Assembly (NCBI GenBank): GCA_029204225.1
Contig: CM055097.1
Span: forward strand, 40,838,028 to 40,902,027
Reading direction: 5' to 3'
Source of the DNA: Diphasiastrum complanatum
Taxonomy: Eukaryota > Streptophyta > Lycopodiopsida > Lycopodiales > Lycopodiaceae
Length of the DNA stretch: 64,000 bases
Shown here: one piece after another, positions 57,560-64,000 of the stretch
Position numbering within the stretch: the stretch's first letter is position 1
Layout: each line of letters opens with the position of its first letter
Notes under the pieces: model-generated
The model's input: only the letters and a program-made list of their open reading frames with translations
Told to the model about the DNA's origin: nothing
The model's database searches: none
Position numbers and translations under genes: made by a program

Positions 57560-58895
57560 AAACTCAAGCTTTTGATCGTCTCAGCTCCTGTTTTGAGAAT
57601 AGCATATCCTTATATCCCTTTCGTCATTTAACACCGTCGCAGGTGATACTGCTATTGGTGCTATTCTATTACAAGACCCGTTGTTTCTGAAAGTAAAAAG
57701 TTATCAGATACACAAGTAAAGTATCGTACTCAAGAGAAAGAACTTTTTGTGGTGATCCATGCTCTGAAGTCATGGAGACATACATGTATGGTAATGTATG
57801 GTAATAAGTTCATAATGAACACGAATAACCAATCCTCACAATATTTCTTAGTCAAAATGATCTGAGAGGTCGTAAGGCCCAATGGGCAAAACTCATGCAG
57901 GAATTCAACTTTGAAGTGCGTAATATAAAAGGAACCACCAATTGAGTGGCTGATGCACTTAGTCGAATCAATGAAGTGAACGACCTTTCCTTCACTGAGA
58001 TTAGCATAGATTTTTATCCTTCCCTAAGAGATCTTTGTGAGAAAGACCCACATAAAACCGAGGACAATTATACAAAATGATGCAATTTGGATAATTGTTA
58101 ACCCTAAAACATTTTCGCCATTTATTCTAGTAAAGACCATCGTGAAGGCTTCTAATCTAGCGCAAACATTTGTGAAACGCATGTTTAGACTTTACGAATT
58201 ACCGAGTGACATAGTAAGGATCGCAATCCAAAGTTTACCAGTCACTTTTGGCCGGCCGTATTTGCCAAACTGGAAACATCATTGAACTTTAGTTCTTCGA
58301 ATCATCCCAAGACGAACGGTCAGCCCGAAAGAACTAATCAGACAATGGAACAAATGCTATGGGTAAGTATGTTTATGCAATCTCATTGGGAGAAATATTT
58401 GCCCTTGACTGAGTTTGCCTACAATAGTAATATGAATCCAGCTTCTGGTTATAGTCCATTTATGCTTATGTATGGATATCAACCTAGATCGCCGATTTCT
58501 GTAGAAACTCGAATGATCAAGTTTTAGAAAGTAGCTGATTTCTTGCATGATATGCAAGGAATGCTACAAAATAGCACATGAGAATGTCATATTTGCTAAC
58601 CCTGAAAGATTCAAAAGTAATGCGTACGGGCAAGCATTCCAAATTGTCCACTCGATATGGGGGACCGTACAAAATACTAAAAAAGATTGGATCTTTGGCT
58701 TACCAATTAGAGCTTCTAGACGGAACTCAAGTACATTCAGTATTTCACATAAGTCAACTTAATCTACATGAAGGGGATCACCTTGGTTCTAAAGATCTAT
58801 TGGAGCTGTCTAAAGAGTCATCTGGTGTGACCCATTTGGAACCCAATAAGATCTTGGATAGTAATCATATAATTACCAAGAATCCGATTTGCTGA
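57560..58895 (+). pseudogene. Ty3/gypsy RNase H and integrase fragment
   Basis: RNase H: GDTAIGAILLQD, TQEKELFVVIHALKSWRH, FLSQNDLRGRKAQWAKLMQE and VADALSRINEVNDLSF (about 57640-57990). A central part of integrase is missing; then NLAQTFVKRMFRLYELPSDI, DRNPKFTSHFW (catalytic Asp), NFSSSNHPKTNGQPERTNQT (with Glu), FAYNSNMNPASGYSPFMLMY. The C-terminus reads KHSKLSTRYGGPYKILKKIG and VFHISQLNLHEG. Stops and several frameshifts (near 57890, 58060, 58220 and 58530) break it. RT is absent upstream. Confidence 0.87.
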
Positions 58896-60309
58896 TGATG
58901 ACAACTAACAAGGGGATAGCATTAGAAAGAACTTGATTGTAGGGGCAAGCACGTCATACCCACGATTGTACTGATCTCGGATCAAAATCCCGTAAGGAGC
59001 TCAGTAGGCCTATCTCAACTTTGCAAATTAATTATGGTTATAAGGGGCCCTCACGGTATTAAAGTCAAAATTTATGCTTTAGAGGCCTTAAACTCATGAT
59101 AATAGATTTATGTGGAACTAGCAGTGACTCAAAGGGAAGTGGCTAAGGCAGTTAGATTGTTGATGGGTCCTAGTGAGGTGTCATAGTAAACTCCTAGATT
59201 GGGTGGAGCTTTAGAAGGTGTAAGTATACCCATAAGCCAGGAGGGGCTTAACTTGGTGTATTGTAGCGACATGCTAATGGTGTGAAAGCTCTCCTATTGA
59301 GTCCTTGTTTGGTCCATAGCTTGGGGGCTAGATCCAATTGATCTAGGTTGGCTGGGTATGTTTGATCCACCATTTGTTCCCTTTGTTTCTCTTGATTAAG
59401 TATCCTAGTCTTGGATCCTTGGAAGTCTTAAAGATACCAAACATTTATGTAAGATTATCTTACCCCGAATTGTCTTTCTAATCATAATCAATACCATGTT
59501 CCACACATGGACGATCCAGGCAAGGCTTCCATTTTCTCTAGATTGATCTTCATTCAAGTTAACCTAAAATCCATACTCACCCTGGTGACGAGCATCTTCC
59601 ATACTTCCTCTAAGTACCCCGTCTTCCCATTCAAGGGTAATAATGGTCTAGCTATTTGTCATAATGTTATGAGAATAAATTTCTAGCCCCTAATTGGTTG
59701 TTTTGTCCTATTGTATTTTGATAGTATACTCATGCTTAGTTGTGATCTTTCATCTGCCTAGTGCATTTGACTTTTCTTTTCAAGCCCTTATCTTCTCAAT
59801 AGCCCTATATCAAACAATCATCCAAATGTACATTTGTCGTTTCTAAGATTAATATCCTTGGGTTCTTGGTCTCAAATGGGACTACCTTAAATATCGATGT
59901 TGTGTCTAGAATAATATCTGACATGACAAGAGACGTGCAAATCCTACGGAGTCCAACCACAAAGTCGGTATCCATAGAATGAGTCAACTTCAGCTTGGGT
60001 CCATCTTAGTCCATTTTATTCAGACCAAGTGTGGACCCTCTAATGCCCATGAAGTTCATATGTTTTGGAGGCTTGTCACTCATTTGCAAAAGTCAATTCC
60101 AACTTTTTCCACTATTGCTCATCCTTCACATATTCTGTTACACAAAGATATTGTTTTTGATCAAAACTCTATATGTCAAAAAAAATATAATAAACTTAAA
60201 CACCTAATCACTACATTTGTTTTCTCCCTACCTGACTTTGAACAAAGTAGGAGAATATGAATGAACCTCTGTTGGTCATGCATGTGGCTAATACAACAGA
60301 TCCTAAACC
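58896..60309 (+). other. probable gypsy 3' end and unassigned intron DNA
   Basis: A purine stretch (ACTAACAAGGGGATAG, about 58905) may be the polypurine tract of the preceding gypsy fragment, with an LTR after it, but no end could be set. The rest up to 60309 has only a 93-codon ORF without motifs. Confidence 0.4.
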
Positions 60310-60513
60310 TGTTACAACTCTCTACTTACTGCAAACCTCCAGGTGCCAGTTAACCACAAGAGATCGAACGATTCACGTTTCACCCCGCCGTAGGACCTAA
60401 TCCGGGTCCACCCTCCGTGTACTGGCCTATGACCGTATCATGCGGGGTCCGACCTCCATCCTAGACAGTGTCCCATACCACTGCCTAGGCTCTCAGCCAT
60501 CTCCTGCCTCGAA
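60310..60513 (-). repeat. 3' LTR of gypsy L, U3 part deleted
   Basis: Matches 62017-62219 with fewer than a dozen differences, including the terminal TGTTACAACTCTC (as read on plus). The remaining 244 bp of the LTR are missing. Confidence 0.85.
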
Positions 60514-60514
60514 G

Positions 60515-61085
60515 TAACTTTAAGACAGTCCTGAGATGCTCTTCATGCTCCTCCAAGGTCAAAAATTCTTGTAAATATTGATCCAAGGGCCGGTTCCCCA
60601 TATGGATCGTTGCATATTGACGATTCAAAATCATCAAGAATAGGAAGGAAGGCCGCCTTAAAGGCCTTACCAAAATCTTCCCAATTCCTAGGAACTTCAG
60701 GCTTACCCCTTACATCTTGCGACCACGTAAAAGCTTTACCTCACAAGTACATGACAACTAGATTGATCTTGTTATCGTCGGATGAATCGTGCATGGAGAA
60801 GTGCGAATTCCATTGATCCAACCACTGCAAGACTGCTTCCGGGTTTCTATCCTTCTTTTCCCCAACAAAAACTTCAGGGGTGAACAAGGGTTGATGCACT
60901 AGTTGCCTTAACTGCGTCAACTCCTTCAATTCCTGCTGATCCCGACTGTGTTTGGATTGCATATCAACGATCTGTTGCTGTAGACTGTTAATTGCAAGCA
61001 GCATAGCATTGGGATCTAAAGTAGAGGTAGATACAGTAACCTCTTTAGCAGGGGACATAGGCTGTGTGGTAAGATTAGGATCCAT
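60515..61085 (-). pseudogene. gypsy gag with fused RT scrap, element L
   Basis: ATG at about 61083: MDPNLTTQPMSPAKEVTVST, then LLAINSLQQQIVDMQSKHSR (coiled-coil-like) and EAVLQWLDQWNSHF. A stop at 60741 follows, then GKAFTWSQDVRG and EDFGKAFKAAFLP, which is retrotransposon gag. A shift leads into EEHEEHLRTVLKLL, normally found just after the RT active site of gypsy elements. No CCHC knuckle, protease or integrase. Confidence 0.75.
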
Positions 61086-62004
61086 CTTACAAGAGGAAGA
61101 GAGGTGAATTAAGAAAGAGAAGATTGAAAAAGATGAAAGGCAACTCAAGGTAGATACAAGGCTACTCTTGCTGTCTCTTCACAAACCAAATGGTATTGTC
61201 CATGGCTGCCAAGAGGAATAAGAGAGAGCAAGAAGAAGGATGCACTACCACCTCCACCTCTTCTTCACAAGAAAAAATCATGCACGGAGAGGGATGCCTC
61301 CCTCTCCATGCTTACCTAATCTATGTGACATAGCTCAGATAAATTGAATATTTATCTGATATTCTAAGAACTTGAAATTTGCAAGTGGCTGTGCTTTGCC
61401 ACCTTGGCTCCACAGTAGCACGCTGGCCACCCACCAAAATTCTGGCCAGTTGGCAGCCAGACACCCCTCCTCCCTCATCGCCGGTTTTTCACTTTCTCCC
61501 TGCGAACAGATTTGCTTCGCTGTCCACAGAGGAGCCAATAGCCAAAAAGAACCAATTTTAATGCAATGGGAAGGCTCGGAATTAGGACCTGCATACTCTG
61601 ACACCTGCCACGTCTGGACAGTGCCACGTGGCCATGTATTGGAGGGTCCCAATCTAAGTTTACACTTCCTTCGCTGCTCAGACAGCGAACAACCAACTTT
61701 TTTGGTTTTTTGCACTGGGGAAGAGGCCCATGGAAACAGTCCGCTATTTAATACTTGAGTGGTACTGCAATCTGAAGATGGTTGCCACCTGTCCGATCCT
61801 AGACAGTGCCATGTGGCAGCATACCAAGGACCCTACTGTTTTTTTTTAACTTTTTTTTCCTTCAAAAATCAATAAAAAACAGCGGAAGGAAGGATACAAA
61901 AAAGTGCATAAAAAACGCATTTTAAGCCCGATTTGAATTCCGTGAAAAGTATCAAACTTACAAGAAATCTACTACGGATCAACGCACCTGCAGCATGCAG
62001 TGGC

Positions 62005-62016
62005 TCTGATACCATA
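62005..62016 (-). other. primer binding site of gypsy L
   Basis: The minus strand reads TGGTATCAGAGCC beside the LTR end, with one to two bases between. Initiator tRNA-Met type. Confidence 0.82.
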
Positions 62017-62463
62017 TGTTACAACTCTCTACTTACTGCAAACCTCCAGGTGCCGGTTAACCACAAGAGATCGAACGATTCACGTTTCACCCCGCCAGGA
62101 CCTAATCCGGGTCCACCCTCCGTGCCCTGGCCTGTGACCGTATCAAGCGGGATCCGACCTCCATCCTAGACAGTGTCCCATACCACTGCCTAGGCTCTCA
62201 GCCATCTCCTGCCTCAAGCTAGCAGACATCCTGGCCGTGCACACGCTCTCCATCCACCTCCTCCTAGGTAGATAGAATGGATGGCAAATGAGCCCTTCTC
62301 CCCTTGTATACTTCCAAGGAGAGAGACTCCAAGCTATATGCACACCTAGATCATGACACGTGGCAACCATGCAGGTTCACGAGTCACCGGTCAAGTCTAC
62401 AGGCCCAGTCATCGTCCAGTCTCAAGTTTAGGGTTGGGACCCAAGGGAGTTGGGTCCCTAACA
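62017..62463 (-). repeat. 5' LTR of gypsy L (447 bp)
   Basis: On the minus strand TGTTAGGGACCCAAC to AGAGAGTTGTAACA. The inner end is confirmed by the second LTR at 60310. Confidence 0.87.
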
Positions 62464-63898
62464 GAACCTCTGCTACATTTGAAGCACCCATCCAACTCCC
62501 AAGTAAAGCATCTATGATAGTGTCTCCCATGTGCAAATGCTGATGCTTCAACTGTAGATAGAAAAGTATGGAAGCAAAAGCAGCATGTCTAAACTCAATT
62601 CAAGTCTCATCTACCAATACCATGAGATTTTGGAGGTGACTAGATACCTCCCAGATGTAGGGCATAATTTTTTGGAGATGACATCATGATATTAACTGAA
62701 AAAGGAAAACTGCAGGCATGACATTAAGTTGAAGGGATACTCAAAAAAGGTCCACCTATCTAAATATCCAAATGACAAGTTGTAAGTGCAATACAAGCAA
62801 CCTATTATAGAGCTTACGGAAGCAAGATAACGAAAACTTCAAAAAAGGACAAAAAAAGTATGACAAAGATAGTCCCAGAACTTACTAATAAGCTAAAATT
62901 CAGGAAGTCAAATTCTAGACATCGAAATTAAGAGTTCTAAAGTGGAATAGAAGTGCCCTATTGTAAAAAGAACAATGAGTTGATCAAACCCTCAAAACCA
63001 CACAAAAAATAACGAAAAAGATGGAAGTGCAAAAGACTTGAATTGGAAACTGAACTCGTACAAAAAGTAAGTCGCAACACTGCGAGCAAACAGTACATTC
63101 CTAGAGCCCTACCTTCTGCCACTCAGAGCAACAAAACACAACAGCAAGGAATCCATAAATGCATTGTTTAACAAAATTGAGCAAGAAAATGAAAATTGTG
63201 ACTTCCTCCACAAAGCGAAGAAACTAAAACCATTGAAAATTGGCAACCACCTAAGTGCCAACAAACTGCTCTAACAAAATGTCATAAACAAGCTCAAAAA
63301 CAAAGAGCCTCACACAAGTAAGACAGCATAATAAAGAACATATAACTATCTCCTACGAAGATGGTGTGCACTGTGCAATCAGCACGACAGTGGTCTGTAT
63401 CAAGAGCAATGGAATCAGTCAACTTTCTATGCAGGTTACTCTGCTCATATTGTTCTGATGGGCCTTTCAGTTTCTGCTTATCCACTACTAATGAACAGAA
63501 ACCATGGGACAACTCGTATGTTCATAATGCTCGATGGCAAGGTAACTTGAGAAGTCAAAATCAGACACTCTACAAACAAAAGTTTCAAGGAAGTATGGGT
63601 TGACAGCAAACAAGACTATAATTAACTTCGAGTACATGACAAATTTCACACATAAAGGTGACAACAGAATGTTTCAAGTAACTAAGCTGCCTGGAAGTTG
63701 CATTCTCACAACTTTGAAAAATATGGAAGAAAACCTTCCGATAGAGACCATATTGGACTGACTGTTCCTTCCTCCTCGCCATCCAGCACCACCCCTATGA
63801 AAAAAACATTGCAAGGCAATAACTTTGTGAATATTCAACTGAACTCAAAGATTCTATGAATATTCAACTTACCTTAGAGTGTAACAGAAAGAGCAAAC
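62464..63898 (-). other. intron sequence without recognised feature
   Basis: AT-rich. ORFs at 63294-63603 on both strands overlap each other and lack motifs. Confidence 0.6.
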
Positions 63899-64000
63899 CT
63901 TATTTGTGGGTGTGGCATCCCATTGCCATTCTCTCCTCTACCTCTTCCCCAGGAGTTGTTGCCCCGGTCATATTTTTGTCTACATGTTCCCATATGCAAA
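63899..64000 (-). CDS. NUFIP: NUFIP-like gene, RG-rich exon cut by window edge
   Basis: The minus strand reads YDRGNNSWGRGRGENGNGMP and then HPQI in the only open frame, ending ATAAG|GTTTGC. Two leftover bases (AG) plus the first base of the exon at 50951 make an Arg codon, so the two exons join in frame. An Arg/Gly-rich segment ahead of the C2H2 fingers would suit a nuclear RNP factor. A stronger donor (AAG|GTAAGT, at about 63873) lies downstream, but the frame meets TAA just before it. The gene continues beyond the window. Confidence 0.6.

Larger units (their letters stand above)
60310..62463 (-). mobile_element. internally deleted Ty3/gypsy element L
   Basis: Minus-strand order: full LTR (62463-62017), PBS TGGTATCAGAGCCAC, about 0.9 kb leader, gag, a tiny RT piece, then the last 204 bp of a second LTR (60513-60310). 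Flanks AAACC (60305-60309) and GAACC (62464-62468) match at four of five bases. It looks like one insertion that lost RT, integrase and the U3 part of its 3' LTR in one deletion. Confidence 0.82.
50952..63898 (-). other. 12.9 kb NUFIP intron filled with transposons
   Basis: Between the exons at 50827 and 63899, whose phases join directly, so I infer one intron. It contains copia C, a gypsy fragment and the deleted gypsy L. A small exon could still be hidden inside. Confidence 0.65.

Noticed and set aside
63361-63603. 80-codon plus ORF near the right edge
   Set aside because: It lies in an intron of the minus-strand gene, overlaps an equally long antisense ORF and has no motif.

Overview
This is nuclear DNA of a vascular plant, probably one with a large, repeat-rich genome. 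The evidence is spliced exons of a NUFIP-like gene with GT-AG introns of up to about 13 kb, Ty1/copia and Ty3/gypsy LTR retrotransposons primed by initiator tRNA-Met, a hAT transposon remnant and a tRNA-derived SINE. The sequence does not fix the lineage. A fern, lycophyte or gymnosperm fits the huge introns, but that is inference. I see no bacterial operon, CRISPR array or organelle gene.

Layout. Positions 1-3385: 5' part of a minus-strand copia element (J) with gag, PR and INT, a repeat-rich leader, PBS and a 260 bp LTR. Positions 3735-9225: a plus-strand copia (A) whose INT-RT linker joins the RT/RNase H of another copia type. Positions 9513-11199: fragments, including an LTR with its polypurine tract. 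Positions 11421-14163: copia B, with LTR, PBS, damaged protease and no INT or RT. Positions 14980-19140: nested remnants of a minus copia (G), a gypsy RT that has lost its active site, and the 3' part of another copia (H). Positions 19440-22115: a broken gene with a possible ParB/DGQH-like fold, running into a 1.3 kb satellite with GC-rich hairpins. Positions 23462-29385: gypsy LTR, copia F, a spliced gene fragment of unknown function, and a second copy of B's 3' part. Positions 29386-36830: mostly featureless AT-rich DNA, with a decayed 0.9 kb ORF and a SINE flanked by a perfect 10 bp duplication.

From 36834 to the right edge the minus strand carries the only gene that looks functional, a NUFIP-like gene (box C/D snoRNP assembly factor family). 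I recognise seven exons whose phases agree: an RG-rich exon at the window edge, two C2H2 finger exons, the NUFIP core exon, two short helical exons, and a last exon with a CCCH finger. Its introns hold copia D, a hAT remnant, copia C (both LTRs and a near-matching target duplication), two gypsy remnants and an internally deleted gypsy (L).

Nearly every mobile element here carries visible inactivating changes, some at catalytic residues. Copia C and D share the same RT frameshift, and C contains an antisense patch from another copia family. I did not find a convincing new biological system. The best candidates for follow-up are the DGQH ORF with its satellite, the NUFIP-like gene with TE-filled introns, and the chimeric copia elements.
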